Of a stretch of 64,000 bases of DNA, positions 1 through 9,261 are shown in pieces (positions within the stretch are counted from its first letter, which is position 1; the number at the start of each line of letters is the position of its first letter). The position numbers and the translations under genes are program-made. Below the pieces are notes generated by a model. That model had not been told where the DNA came from. It ran no database searches and saw only the letters and a list, made by a program, of their open reading frames with translations. The DNA comes from CAIUGU01 sp963819685 (lineage in GTDB: Bacteria; Pseudomonadota; Gammaproteobacteria; Steroidobacterales; Steroidobacteraceae). The DNA lies in the NCBI GenBank assembly GCA_963819685.1, contig CAWFXI010000011.1, positions 420,168 through 484,167 on the forward strand, written 5' to 3'.

Positions 1-964
1 GCATCACCCGGTACGGCAGATTCAGCACTCCAGTACCTCTTCGCAGCATTGCGCAGTCAGCTCTTCCAGCGCCGCATAGGAGTCCTGCGGCCGGACGATC
101 TGGACCAGCTCCACTTTCTCGAACTGATGCTGGCGGATCATGCCGCGGGTGTCCTTGCCATAGGAGCCCGCTTCGGAACGGAAACAGGGCGTATGCGCCA
201 CGAATTTGCGCGGCAATTCGCTGTGCTTCGAGAATTGAATCTCGCACGAGGTTCGTGACTGGCACTTCCGCAGTCGGAATCAGGTACAGCGCCGATTCGC
301 CTTTCACGGCGAACAGGTCTTCTTCGAACTTCGGCAACTGCCCCGTACCGGTCAATGCCTGGGCATTGACCAGATAGGGAACATACATTTCCCGGTAGCC
401 ATGCTCGCGCGTGTGCAGATCGAGCATGAACTGGATGAGCGCACGATGCAGCGCTGCAAGCTTCCCGCCCAGAACGGCAAACCGCGCGCCGGAAATCCTG
501 CCCGCCGCGGCGAAGTCGAGCAGGCCAAGCTGCTCGCCGATCTCCACGTGGTCCTTCGGCTTGAAATCGAAAATACGGGGCTCGCCCCAGCGGCGGACTT
601 CCACGTTCGCATTCTCGTCACGTCCCTCGGGCACCGAGTCGTGCAGCAGATTGGGCAGCCCGAGCACAAACTCATCGAGCTGCTGCTGCACCTTGCCAAG
701 TTCGACTTCGACACCGGCAAGATCCGCGCCCAACGTCTCCACCTGCTTCAATAAAGGCTCGATGTCCTGGCCCTGCGCCTTGGCACGACCGACAGACTTC
801 GCGTGGGTGTTGCGCTCATTCCGCAGTTCATCCGCACGGATCTGCCAGCTTTTGCGGCTCTCCTCAAGCGACTGGAATCGGGTGACATCCAGCGTGAAGC
901 CACGTCGCGCGAGATTGGCAGCCACAGCCTGTGGATCGGAGCGAAGCAGCTTGGGATCGATCAT
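1..964 (-). CDS. serS: Seryl-tRNA synthetase, 3' end cut by window edge, two frameshifts
   Basis: Charges tRNA-Ser with serine in the cytoplasm (class II synthetase). The ATG at 964 opens MIDPKLLRSDPQ, the usual SerS N-terminus; a long charged helical arm (about residues 30-105) and the catalytic core follow. About 321 codons are visible and the C-terminus lies outside the window. Motif 2 residues (FRSEAGS, then GMIRQHQFEKVE) are encoded in a different frame from the rest: one extra base near 226 leaves the frame and a second indel near 29 restores it (LNLPYRVM). Because SerS is essential and the motif is intact, sequence error is likelier than inactivation. It is last in the minus-strand series ftsK-lolA-vanZ-rarA-serS, the E. 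coli order. Confidence 0.95.
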   Translation of the reverse strand, partial: MIDPKLLRSDPQAVAANLARRGFTLDVTRFQSLEESRKSWQIRADELRNERNTHAKSVGRAKAQGQDIEPLLKQVETLGADLAGVEVELGKVQQQLDEFVLGLPNLLHDSVPEGRDENANVEVRRWGEPRIFDFKPKDHVEIGEQLGLLDFAAAGRISGARFAVLGGKLAALHRALIQFMLDLHTREHGYREMYVPYLVNAQALTGTGQLPKFEEDLFAVKGESALYLIPTAEVPVTNLVRDSILEAQRIAAQIRGAYALFPFRSGLLWQGHPRHDPPASVRESGAGPDRPAAGLLCGAGRADCAMLRRGTGVLNLPYRVM

Positions 965-982
965 GTCTGGAGAACGTTATAA

Positions 983-1149
983 GTGAAAAGTGAAACGTGA
1001 AAGGCCAGAGTGATTCGTACTATTCGCAGCACGTGCTCAGCTGTCTGCAATCGACAGTTTACAGGCGCCCCTTGTTAAACGACAGATTCGCCAGGCCAAA
1101 ACATCATTCACGAGTCTGGCTGTTCACCTTTCACCTATTCACGTTTCAC
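983..1149. repeat. Inverted GTGA-rich repeats in the serS-rarA gap
   Basis: The 174-bp gap between rarA and serS is bounded by GTGA-type microrepeats. The 12-mer GTGAAACGTGAA at 990-1001 recurs inverted at 1138-1149, where it overlaps the last codons and the stop of rarA. Further GTGAAAAG and GGTGAAAGG units lie beside each arm. The arms could pair across about 136 nt. Function is unknown; similar units flank the infA and clpA ends. Confidence 0.55.
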
Positions 1150-2443
1150 GCTTCTTCAATCTCGCCAACGCCTCCGCAATCCTGATTTCCAGACCCCGCG
1201 GTACAGGGCGGTAGTACTGCCTGGGCTGCATCTCGTCCGGAAAGTACTTCTCGCCTGCCGCGTAGGCCTCCGGTTCGTCGTGCGCGTAGCGATACCCTTC
1301 CCCCGCGCCAAGTTCCTTCATGAGCCTGGTCGGTGCATTGCGAATCCTGAGCGGCACATCCAGTGAGCCGGAAGTCCTGGCGTCCGCCATGGCCTCGTTG
1401 AATGCAGCATAGACCGCATTGCTCTTGGCAGCGCACGCCAGAAAGATGACCGCCTGTGCGAGCGCAAGCTCCCCCTCGGGACTGCCAAGTCGCTCGTAGG
1501 TTTCAGCCGCTTCGAGGGCGAGTGTCAGCGCACGGGGGTCTGCATTGCCAATGTCCTCCGAGGCCATGCGCAACACGCGGCGAGCGATGTAGCGTGGATC
1601 ACACCCACCATCCAGCATCCGGCAGAGCCAGTACAGCGCGGCATCCGGATCGGTGCCCCGGACGGATTTGTGGAGGGCTGAAATCTGGTCGTAAAACGCA
1701 TCCCCCTGCTTGTCGAAGCGGCGCACGCCACCGCTGGTGACCTCCGCCGCAATGGCCTCAGTCAATTCGGGTGGACTCAAGGCTGCGGCAAGATCAAGTG
1801 CCAGCTCAAGCATGTTGAGCGCTCGCCGGGCATCGCCATCTGCAGCACGCGCAATACTGTCCAGGGCAGAGTCCTGGATCACCATGGATGGATCGGGCCG
1901 AATACCACTTTCAACAGCTCGCCGAAGCACCGCTCGGATATGGTCGGTGGTCAATGTCCGCAATACGTATACGCGGGCACGGGAGAGCAATGCGTTGTTG
2001 AGCTCGAACGAGGGGTTCTCTGTGGTCGCACCAATGAATACCAGCGTGCCATCCTCAACCCACGGCAGAAAAGCGTCCTGCTGCGATTTGTTGAACCGAT
2101 GTACCTCGTCGAGAAACAGTACTGTTCGCCGGCCAGTCGCCTTGCGAGCCGCTTGTGCCTGCTCAACAGCTGCGCGAATATCCTTGACGCCCGCCATGAC
2201 TGCCGACAGCGCGACGAACTCTGCGTCGCATGTCTGCGCGATCAGATGCGCGAGCGTGGTTTTGCCGGTGCCGGGAGGCCCCCACAGTACCATCGAATGC
2301 AGGGCCCGGCCTTCAAGCATGTGCCGCAACGGTTTGCCTGGCGCCAGCAGATGTTCCTGACCGGCAAATGCATCAATGCTCGAAGGTCGCATACGGTCGG
2401 CCAGAGGCCTGGTCCGATCGGTCGATTGCTCAACCGTGCTCAC
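1139..2443 (-). CDS. rarA: Replication-associated recombination protein A (MgsA/RarA AAA+ ATPase)
   Basis: AAA+ ATPase of the RarA/MgsA/WRNIP1 family, related to clamp-loader subunits and RuvB, which acts at stalled replication forks. The 434-residue length is normal. Visible features are Walker A GPPGTGKTT (about residue 55), Walker B LFLDEVHRF (about 110), sensor-1 GATTENPSFE and the arginine-finger region LLSRARVY, followed by the C-terminal MgsA tetramerisation domain. The start is a GTG at 2443, 12 nt after the VanZ-like gene stop, so co-transcription is likely. A shorter or longer start is not supported. Confidence 0.96.
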   Translation of the reverse strand: MSTVEQSTDRTRPLADRMRPSSIDAFAGQEHLLAPGKPLRHMLEGRALHSMVLWGPPGTGKTTLAHLIAQTCDAEFVALSAVMAGVKDIRAAVEQAQAARKATGRRTVLFLDEVHRFNKSQQDAFLPWVEDGTLVFIGATTENPSFELNNALLSRARVYVLRTLTTDHIRAVLRRAVESGIRPDPSMVIQDSALDSIARAADGDARRALNMLELALDLAAALSPPELTEAIAAEVTSGGVRRFDKQGDAFYDQISALHKSVRGTDPDAALYWLCRMLDGGCDPRYIARRVLRMASEDIGNADPRALTLALEAAETYERLGSPEGELALAQAVIFLACAAKSNAVYAAFNEAMADARTSGSLDVPLRIRNAPTRLMKELGAGEGYRYAHDEPEAYAAGEKYFPDEMQPRQYYRPVPRGLEIRIAEALARLKKRET

Positions 2444-2455
2444 GGCTTCACAGGC

Positions 2456-2855
2456 TCATGACGCGGAACGGAACTGCCGCAAGCGGGACTCGGCGCGCTG
2501 CGCCCAGCCTCCGCTATAGAACATGGCCAGAAGCAGTCCAACACCAACACCGATGCTGTTGGCGAAGAGGTCAACGACGTCGCCTTCCCGCCCGAATGGC
2601 ATGGCCGCCTGGAGCACCTCGATCAAGGCGCTGAATCCCACCAGAGGCCAGCGCGACCCATGGATAGCGCTGCCTTGCGTAGACCCCTGTAAACCACAGC
2701 GTGAGGCCAGTGTAAGCGAGCGCATGCGTCACCTTGTCGTTCCAGACCATGGCCCTTGCGACGTAGTCACCGGGCAAAAGACTGCCGATCAAGACTGCAA
2801 TGACCAGCGTAACGCCGGCAAAAAACCAAAACCGTGGGTAGGCAAGTGGCAACAT
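2456..2855 (-). CDS. VanZ-like small membrane protein, frameshifted
   Basis: Small integral membrane protein resembling the VanZ-like family, whose role in most bacteria is unknown. The ATG at 2855 (MLPLAYPRFWFF) lies 22 nt after the lolA stop; an upstream in-frame ATG at 2900 would overlap lolA. Hydrophobic helices are visible at the N-terminus and in the C-terminal half, with a family-like segment NDKVTHALAYTGLTLWF and later GREGDVVDLFANSIGVGVG. The two halves are in different frames, with the break near 2650 (after RYPWVAL, resuming at LVGFSALIEV). Both parts read as one VanZ-like protein, so an indel error is the simplest explanation. Confidence 0.75.
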
Positions 2856-2877
2856 GTCAGCGGCAAGACTACCCGGG

Positions 2878-3579
2878 TTACGGTGAACCGCCGATGACAT
2901 CCGTACCCTCGGGTGGCGTAAACGTGAACCGCTCGACGTTGATCGCGGGATTGCGCTTCAGACCGATGAACTCGAGAACAGTGGTCTGGTTCAACTTGTC
3001 TTCCAGCTCCATGAACTTCAGGGCATCGCCGCTGAAGCCAAGGCGAACGCGACGAAAATCAGTATCGGGGCGTTTTGGCAACAGCAGCACCCAGACAATT
3101 CCCTCGCCGCCCTGTTCGACCCGCTCGACAGTGAACGTGGCACGCAGGTCGCCGCCACCCGACAGCAACATCGCAGGCGTACCTGCCAGGGTCTGGTCCA
3201 GCCGCCGGACAGTGACCTGCTCAAGATCGGGGTCATACAGCCACAGGCGGGCGCCGTCGGAAACGATTGTTTGCGCATGCGGCACTTCATAGTCCCAGCG
3301 GAATCGGTCCGGCCGCAGGATCTGCAGCTTGCCGGCTGACTGTTCGGCGGCCTGTCCACGGCTATCACGCAGGACCTGCTTGAATGTGGCTTCGAGGCCC
3401 GTCAGCCCTTTCATGAAGCGGTCAACCCGCTGATAGCCCGCATCATTGCTCTCGATCGCAGGCTGGGCTGGCGTACTCGCAGCAACGGCAACCGAGCAAG
3501 CGAGACCCAGCGCCGTGGCAACAGCAGCCACTTGCAAAAGCCGGCTGCCGGAAGTCCTTGTTTCCAGCACTTTCGTCAT
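2878..3579 (-). CDS. lolA: Outer-membrane lipoprotein carrier protein LolA
   Basis: Periplasmic chaperone that takes mature lipoproteins from LolCDE and passes them to the outer-membrane receptor LolB. The 233-residue protein has a signal peptide (hydrophobic ALGLACSVAVAAS, cleavage about residue 35) and the LolA fold, with typical segments LTGLEATFKQVL, AGKLQILRPDRFRWDYE and LWLYDPDLEQVTVR. The ATG at 3579 overlaps the ftsK stop by 4 nt (ATGA), so the pair is translationally coupled. The ftsK-lolA-rarA order matches other Gammaproteobacteria. Confidence 0.96.
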   Translation of the reverse strand: MTKVLETRTSGSRLLQVAAVATALGLACSVAVAASTPAQPAIESNDAGYQRVDRFMKGLTGLEATFKQVLRDSRGQAAEQSAGKLQILRPDRFRWDYEVPHAQTIVSDGARLWLYDPDLEQVTVRRLDQTLAGTPAMLLSGGGDLRATFTVERVEQGGEGIVWVLLLPKRPDTDFRRVRLGFSGDALKFMELEDKLNQTTVLEFIGLKRNPAINVERFTFTPPEGTDVIGGSP

Positions 3580-5909
3580 TCCTCCTGCGGAGGTGCGACG
3601 AGCACTTCCCGCGAGCCGTTGGGTTGGAGGGCCCCCACCAGGCCTGCAGCCTCCATGGTCTCAATCATGCGGGCAGCGCGGTTGTAACCGATCTTGAGAC
3701 GACGCTGGACACCTGAGATGGAGGCCTTGCGGCTTTCGACGACGATTCGCACGGCCTGGTCGTACAGGGCGTCCTGCTCGCCATCGACATCGCCACCACC
3801 CTCGCCGTTTTCATCCCCTTCGCCCGGAAACCCCGGAACAAACCCGGTGGGACCCGACAGGATTTCCTCGATATAGGTGGGAGGTGCGGACCCCTTGAGT
3901 TCCCCAACGACGCGATGCACTTCCTGGTCTGACACGAACGCGCCATGGACCCGGATGGGCAATGACGTACCCGGTTGCAGGAACAGCATGTCACCGTGAC
4001 CCAGCAGTTGCTCGGCACCGCTCTGGTCGAGAATGGTGCGCGAATCGACCTTTGCAGACACCTGGAAAGCGATGCGTGTAGGGATATTCGCCTTGATGAG
4101 GCCCGTGATGACATCCACCGACGGTCGCTGGGTCGCAAGAATCAGGTGAATGCCGGACGCACGAGCCTTCTGAGCCAGTCGCGCAATGAGCTCTTCTACT
4201 TTCTTGCCGACAATCATCATGAGATCGGCCAGTTCGTCGATGATGACGACGATGAACGGCAGCGCCTCGAGCGGCGGCACTTCGTCAAGTCGCCCTTCCG
4301 GCCCCAGCATCTTGGCCAGCAACGGGTCACGGATCGGGGTGCCCGCGTCACTGGCTTCCTTCACCTTGCGGTTGAAGCCGGCAAGATTGCGGACGCCGAG
4401 CGCCGCCATCAGCTGGTAGCGTCGCTCCATCTCCGCCACACACCATCTCAGGGCATTGGCGGCCTGCTTCATGTCGGTGACGACCGGCGCCAGCAGATGC
4501 GGAATGCCCTCGTATACGGACAGCTCCAGCATCTTGGGATCGATCATGATCAACCGGACCTGCTCTGCCGTGCTCTTGTAGAGCAGCGACAGGATCATTG
4601 CATTGACCGCCGTCGACTTGCCGGACCCGGTGGTGCCACCTACGAGCAGATGCGGCATGCGTGCGAGATCCGCAACCATTGGCGCTCCACTGATGTCCTT
4701 GCCCAGGACCAGTGCCAATGGCGACGCCATTTCGTCATAGGCGCGCGACTTGATGATCTCGCCCAGCGTAACGATTTCCCGCTTCTCATTCGGTATCTCA
4801 AGCCCCATCGTCGACTTGCCGGGAATGATCTCGACCACCCGGACGCTGATAGCCGACAGCGCGCGGGCGAGATCCTTGGCGAGATTGCTGATCTGGCTGA
4901 CCTTGACGCCGGCTGCAGGTCGCAGTTCAAAACGCGTGATGACCGGACCCGGATGCACCTCGACCACTTCAGCCTCAACACCAAAGTCGCGCAGCTTCAG
5001 TTCGACCAGCCGCGACATCGCCTCGAGCGCCTCCGCCGAATAGCCGACCTTCTGCGGCGCTGGATCATCGAGCAGAGCGAGTTGTGGCAACTCCTTGGAC
5101 GCCGGCCGCTCGAACAGCGGTACCTGCTTTTCCCGCTCGACGCGTTCGCTGGCTTCCACTTTCTGCACGACGGGCTCAATCCTGGGCGGGGGACGCTTCG
5201 CGACCCGCTTCTGCTCCTCGCGCACGATTCCGGCGCGGGCTTCCTTCACTTCCCGGCCAGCCTTGAGCTCACGGGCACTCGTTACCTTTGCGTACAGCCA
5301 TGCATAGGCACGCAATGTCCAGCGCCCCGTGCGGTCCATGATTTCAATCCAGGAGATGCCGGCGAACAACGAGACACCCGCAAGCCACAGCGCGAGCAGC
5401 AGCAACGTCGCCCCCAGGAAGCTCAGCCCTGACTCAAAGCCCCGCCCCACCAGGGAACCGAGTACTCCACCTGCCGAGTTCGGATAGCCATTGCTGGCAA
5501 AATGCAACGTCGCGAGGCCGCAGCTCGTCAATAACGTGATAACGAAGCCAAGACCGCGGAAGGCCAGGGTTGCGCGGTTCTGCTGTTCGGCCCCTTCGCG
5601 GCCCGCATACAGGAACCAGCCTGCAGCGGCAGTCATCACCGGAAGCAGGAAGGCCGGGCGACCAAACAGCATGGTAAGAAGACCTGCGATCCACGCTCCT
5701 GCCGGGCCGATCATATTGGCCACGGGGCCCGGAACGCCGGTAGACGAGAACGACGGATCGTTGCGGTCGTAGCTTGCAAGCGCCACGAGCAGAATCAGCG
5801 CTATGGCGCCGAATACCCACAGGGCGCTCTCGCGCAGCGAGCGGACGACAGTCCTTCCCAGGCGACTTCCATTCTGGGGGCTGCTACGGGTATCGGTCGT
5901 GGATGCCAA
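3576..5909 (-). CDS. ftsK: DNA translocase FtsK
   Basis: Divisome-anchored dsDNA motor that moves sister chromosome termini through the closing septum and activates XerCD recombination at dif. The 777-residue protein is at the short end for FtsK because the linker is brief. Order seen: N-terminal membrane domain with several helices (about residues 25-195), a charged linker, the alpha/beta motor with Walker A GGTTGSGKST (about 430) and Walker B VIIDELADLMM, and a C-terminal winged-helix gamma domain (about 705-770, SISGVQRRLKIGYNRA) that reads KOPS polarity. It heads the lolA operon. The 183-bp gap to divergent trxB must hold both promoters; I could not identify clear -35/-10 boxes there. Confidence 0.97.
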   Translation of the reverse strand: MASTTDTRSSPQNGSRLGRTVVRSLRESALWVFGAIALILLVALASYDRNDPSFSSTGVPGPVANMIGPAGAWIAGLLTMLFGRPAFLLPVMTAAAGWFLYAGREGAEQQNRATLAFRGLGFVITLLTSCGLATLHFASNGYPNSAGGVLGSLVGRGFESGLSFLGATLLLLALWLAGVSLFAGISWIEIMDRTGRWTLRAYAWLYAKVTSARELKAGREVKEARAGIVREEQKRVAKRPPPRIEPVVQKVEASERVEREKQVPLFERPASKELPQLALLDDPAPQKVGYSAEALEAMSRLVELKLRDFGVEAEVVEVHPGPVITRFELRPAAGVKVSQISNLAKDLARALSAISVRVVEIIPGKSTMGLEIPNEKREIVTLGEIIKSRAYDEMASPLALVLGKDISGAPMVADLARMPHLLVGGTTGSGKSTAVNAMILSLLYKSTAEQVRLIMIDPKMLELSVYEGIPHLLAPVVTDMKQAANALRWCVAEMERRYQLMAALGVRNLAGFNRKVKEASDAGTPIRDPLLAKMLGPEGRLDEVPPLEALPFIVVIIDELADLMMIVGKKVEELIARLAQKARASGIHLILATQRPSVDVITGLIKANIPTRIAFQVSAKVDSRTILDQSGAEQLLGHGDMLFLQPGTSLPIRVHGAFVSDQEVHRVVGELKGSAPPTYIEEILSGPTGFVPGFPGEGDENGEGGGDVDGEQDALYDQAVRIVVESRKASISGVQRRLKIGYNRAARMIETMEAAGLVGALQPNGSREVLVAPPQEE

Positions 5910-6092
5910 CTGTGTCGCTTCCGGCTCATTCTGTTAATTGCGGAAATATAGCATGGCAGCTCCGCTTGATTTGACTGGCGCGGGACCCATTAAATCAATG
6001 GCTTTTGCTGATGGCGGCGGTTTTCCTTACCATTGCGCCTCGCTCCGCGGCGCTCCCGCCCGGATGCGCCAGCCAAGCAGGTAAATGTATTC

Positions 6093-7065
6093 ATGACGAC
6101 CCCCCGCCACTCGCGACTGCTGATCCTCGGTTCCGGTCCCGCCGGATATGCAGCGGCGGTCTATGCGGCCCGCGCCAATCGCAAGCCGCTGCTGATCACC
6201 GGCCTCGAGGAAGGCGGTCAACTGATGACCACGACAGAGGTCGATAACTGGCCAGGCGACGTCCACGGACTCACAGGGCCTGGCCTCATGGAACGCATGC
6301 GCAAGCATGCCGAACGCTTCAGTACCGACATCGTCAATGATCACATCAACAAGGTAGACTTTTCACAACGCCCGTTCCGGCTGGAAGGCGATCGCGGTCC
6401 CTACACCTGCGATGCGCTGATCATTGCCACAGGTGCAACAGCAAGGTATCTGGGGCTGCCGTCCGAACAGGAGTATCGCGGCAAGGGCGTGTCGGCGTGT
6501 GCAACCTGCGACGGCTTCTTCTTTCGTAACCAGAAGGTGGCGGTCGTCGGCGGCGGCAATACCGCTGTAGAGGAGGCGCTGTATCTCGCCAACATCGCGA
6601 GCCACGTGACCCTCGTTCATCGCCGTGACAGCCTTCGTGCAGAGAAGATCCTGCAGGAACACCTGTTCGAACGCGAGCGCGAGGGCAAGGTCCGGATCGT
6701 GTGGAATCACGTCGTGGACGAAGTGCTGGGTGACGACAGCGGCGTCACGGGTCTCAAGGTTTCTGCAGCCAAAGGTGGCGCTCGCGAGTCCCTCGATGTC
6801 ACGGGCGTATTCATTGCAGTCGGCCACGTCCCGAACACGGAATTATTTGCCGGGTCAACTCGAAATGGGCAGCAACGGGTATCTGGTGGTCCGCTCCGGA
6901 TTGCAGGGCAATGCCACCGCAACGAGCGTGCCGGGCGTGTTCGCCGCGGGCGATGTGGCTGATCACGTCTATCGTCAGGCGGTCACGTCAGCTGGCAGCG
7001 GTTGCATGGCAGCACTGGATGCCGACAAGTACCTCGACCAGCTGGATGCGGCCAACAGGCACTAG
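6093..7065 (+). CDS. trxB: Thioredoxin reductase, one frameshift
   Basis: FAD/NADPH enzyme that reduces thioredoxin in the cytoplasm. The ATG at 6093 (MTTPRHSRLLILGSG) is chosen over an upstream in-frame ATG at 6033 because family proteins begin here. Motifs: FAD site GSGPAGYAAA, redox pair CATC (about residue 140), NADPH site GGGNTAVEEA, and C-terminal GVFAAGDVADHVYRQAVTSAGSGCMAA split over two frames. The shift lies in the GGG run near 6852; removing one G restores PNTELFAGQLEMGSNGYLVV. That is a homopolymer-type indel in a normally indispensable gene, so I treat the gene as intact. It is divergent from ftsK, as in E. coli apart from lrp. Confidence 0.93.
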
Positions 7066-7090
7066 CTCTGGTTTTTTGAGGAGCAGCCCG

Positions 7091-8266
7091 TTGCGCGTTC
7101 GCATGCTTGAGTCACTCGATGCGATCGATGCGCGAGCCTGGAACTCCCTCGATCTCAAGGGCAATCCTTTTGTCCGGCACGAGTTTCTTGCGCTGCTGGA
7201 ACGAGAGCGCTGTGCGTCCGTGGATACGGGATGGACTCCGCGGCATCTGGTCGTGCATGACGCATCCGGAACACTGACCGGCGCCTTGCCGCTTTATCTG
7301 AAACCCCATTCCTGGGGCGAATTTGTATTTGATTGGGGCTGGGCCAACGCCTATACGCGAGCTGGCCGCGAGTACTATCCCAAGCTCGTCAGCGCAGTTC
7401 CATTCACTCCGGCGACAGGTCCTCGTCTGTTGTGTGCCCCGGCCGCGGACACGGTACAAGTCAGGGAGGCGCTCATCACCGGCGCACTTGACCTGGCACA
7501 ACAGCTGGACGTCTCATCTCTACATGTTCTGTTTCCCGAAGAGCAAGAGCAAGCTTCCCTGACAACACGCGGCTTCATCCCGCGCCGCGACTGTCAGTTT
7601 CACTGGCGCAACCGGGAATTCACCGATTTTGAAGCGTTCCTCGCAGATTTTCGCGCAGACAAGCGCAAGAAAGCGCATCGCGAACGTCGCAGGATTGCGG
7701 AGGCCGGCATAGAGTTCAAAACCCTGGGCGGCGCGGACATCGACAGCGCGCTCTGGGACGTCATCTACGAGTTCTCGCTCAACACGTTCAGGCGCCACGG
7801 GCACGACCATTACCTGAGCGCGGAGTTCTTCAAGCACCTGGCACAGGCACTGCCTGAGATGGTGATGGTGAAGCTCGCCTGCTTCAAATCGCGGCCAGTG
7901 GCAGCCGCCATCTTCTTTGTGGGCACGGACACACTGTACGGGCGTTACTGGGGCGCAGCGGCGGACTTTCACAGCCTGCATTTCGAAACGTGTTACTACC
8001 AGGGCATCGAGTATTGCATCGAACGAGGCCTGGCCCGCTTTGAGCCGGGCACCCAAGGTGAGCACAAAGTGCCGCGGGGATTCGAGCCTTCACTGACCAG
8101 GTCGGCGCACTGGATCAGGGACCCTCGATTCGCGAGCGCGATCTCAGCCCATCTGCGTCAGGAAGGCGAGGCGGTGGACGAATATGTCGCTGGCATGCGT
8201 GAACATCTGCCATTCCGGAGGGATGAAGCAGGCGCAGCCAGCTCAACAGCCCCGGAGCCGGGCTGA
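7091..8266 (+). CDS. GNAT/FemAB-like N-acyltransferase (COG3146 type)
   Basis: Predicted N-acyltransferase of the FemAB-related group once annotated as peptidoglycan biosynthesis proteins (COG3146); the substrate is unknown. The 391-residue product has the family's DWGWANAYTRAG segment, the basic DKRKKAHRERRRI stretch around residue 195, and a C-terminal acyltransferase core ending ARFEPGTQGEHKVPRGFEP. I choose the TTG at 7091 because GAGGAG (7078-7083) sits 7 nt upstream; an ATG at 7103 is the alternative. Its stop overlaps the aat start by one base (TGATG), so it is probably co-translated with aat. It follows trxB by 25 nt. Confidence 0.85.
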   Translation: MRVRMLESLDAIDARAWNSLDLKGNPFVRHEFLALLERERCASVDTGWTPRHLVVHDASGTLTGALPLYLKPHSWGEFVFDWGWANAYTRAGREYYPKLVSAVPFTPATGPRLLCAPAADTVQVREALITGALDLAQQLDVSSLHVLFPEEQEQASLTTRGFIPRRDCQFHWRNREFTDFEAFLADFRADKRKKAHRERRRIAEAGIEFKTLGGADIDSALWDVIYEFSLNTFRRHGHDHYLSAEFFKHLAQALPEMVMVKLACFKSRPVAAAIFFVGTDTLYGRYWGAAADFHSLHFETCYYQGIEYCIERGLARFEPGTQGEHKVPRGFEPSLTRSAHWIRDPRFASAISAHLRQEGEAVDEYVAGMREHLPFRRDEAGAASSTAPEPG

Positions 8267-8958
8267 TGCCATCGATCGTCTGGCTGACCGCAGAAGATCC
8301 ACCTGATTGCTTTCCTCCCGTAGAGCGGGCATTGCGCGAGCCCGATGGCTTGCTGGCAGCAGGGGGCGACCTGTCGCCTGAGAGACTGCTGGCTGCCTAC
8401 CGACGCGGAATCTTTCCGTGGTACTCACCAGGCCAGCCGATTCTCTGGTGGTCTCCCGACCCGCGCGCCGTACTCGAGCCGAAGGACTTCCGGCGTTCCA
8501 GGAGCCTCGCCAAGAGCATTCGTAATCGGGGCTACGAAACCAGGCTGGATGGTGCGTTTGAGGCGGTCATGCAGGCCTGTGGAAGTTCGGCCTTGAGGCC
8601 GCAGGGCACATGGATTTCCCCGGCGATGATTGCTGCTTACGGCCGCCTGCATGAGGCCGGGTATGCGCATTCCGTCGAGACCTGGCGGGACGGAACGTTG
8701 GTGGGCGGCCTCTATGGCGTAGCATTTGGCAGAATGTTCTGCGGCGAATCGATGTTCAGCGCAGAACGGGATGCCTCCAAAGTGGCGTTGCAGCGCCTGT
8801 GTGACGAGCTGCTGGCCCGCGACTACGAACTGATCGATTGCCAGATGACCACACCCCATTTGCTGAGCCTGGGTGCCAGGACCCTGCCCCGCGCGGATTA
8901 TCTGGCAAGGCTGGCGGCCGTGGGCGCACCGCCGGACCGGCTGCAACGGTGGAGCTGA
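8266..8958 (+). CDS. aat: Leucyl/phenylalanyl-tRNA-protein transferase
   Basis: Transfers Leu or Phe from aminoacyl-tRNA to N-terminal Arg or Lys of proteins, creating N-degrons that ClpS delivers to ClpAP. The 230-residue length is typical. Family motifs are clear: FPPVERALREPDGLLAAGGDLSPERLLAAYRRGIFPW near the start (split here only in description), YSPGQPILWWSPDPR, TWISPAMIAAY, and VGGLYGVAFGRMFCGESMFS with the conserved glycines and cysteine. The partner genes clpS and clpA lie about 1 kb away on the opposite strand, the classical gammaproteobacterial arrangement. Confidence 0.97.
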   Translation: MPSIVWLTAEDPPDCFPPVERALREPDGLLAAGGDLSPERLLAAYRRGIFPWYSPGQPILWWSPDPRAVLEPKDFRRSRSLAKSIRNRGYETRLDGAFEAVMQACGSSALRPQGTWISPAMIAAYGRLHEAGYAHSVETWRDGTLVGGLYGVAFGRMFCGESMFSAERDASKVALQRLCDELLARDYELIDCQMTTPHLLSLGARTLPRADYLARLAAVGAPPDRLQRWS

Positions 8959-9040
8959 CCGACGTTCATTGCATTGGGTCGGCCCTTTATGCACAATTCG
9001 CGCGCTTTGCCCCCCGCCCAGCAGGTACTGTCAGGTATTC

Positions 9041-9259
9041 ATGTCGAAGGAAGATGCCATTCAGATGGAAGGCCGTGTCGTCGACACGCTGCCGAACACG
9101 ACGTTCAAGGTCCAGCTGACGAACGGCCATACGGTGATCGCGCACATCTCCGGCAAGATGCGCAAGAACTACATCCGTATCCTGACCGGCGACCAGGTGA
9201 CCGTCGAGCTCACCCCCTATGACCTCACCAAGGGGCGAATCGTCTATCGAGGAAGGTAG
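9041..9259 (+). CDS. infA: Translation initiation factor IF-1
   Basis: Binds the 30S A site during initiation. The 72-residue S1/OB-fold protein begins MSKEDAIQMEGRVVDTLPN and ends VTVELTPYDLTKGRIVYRGR, essentially the gammaproteobacterial consensus. The ATG at 9041 follows an AGGTATTC-type leader; longer in-frame readings from 8873 overlap aat and are not real. The gap from aat (82 nt) may hold its own promoter, as infA is usually transcribed separately. Confidence 0.97.
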   Translation: MSKEDAIQMEGRVVDTLPNTTFKVQLTNGHTVIAHISGKMRKNYIRILTGDQVTVELTPYDLTKGRIVYRGR

Positions 9260-9261
9260 GA

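Noticed and set aside
3975..5432. 485-codon plus-strand open frame
   Set aside because: It is antisense to ftsK, its translation is rich in His, Arg and Gln without motifs, and the ftsK frame explains the region.
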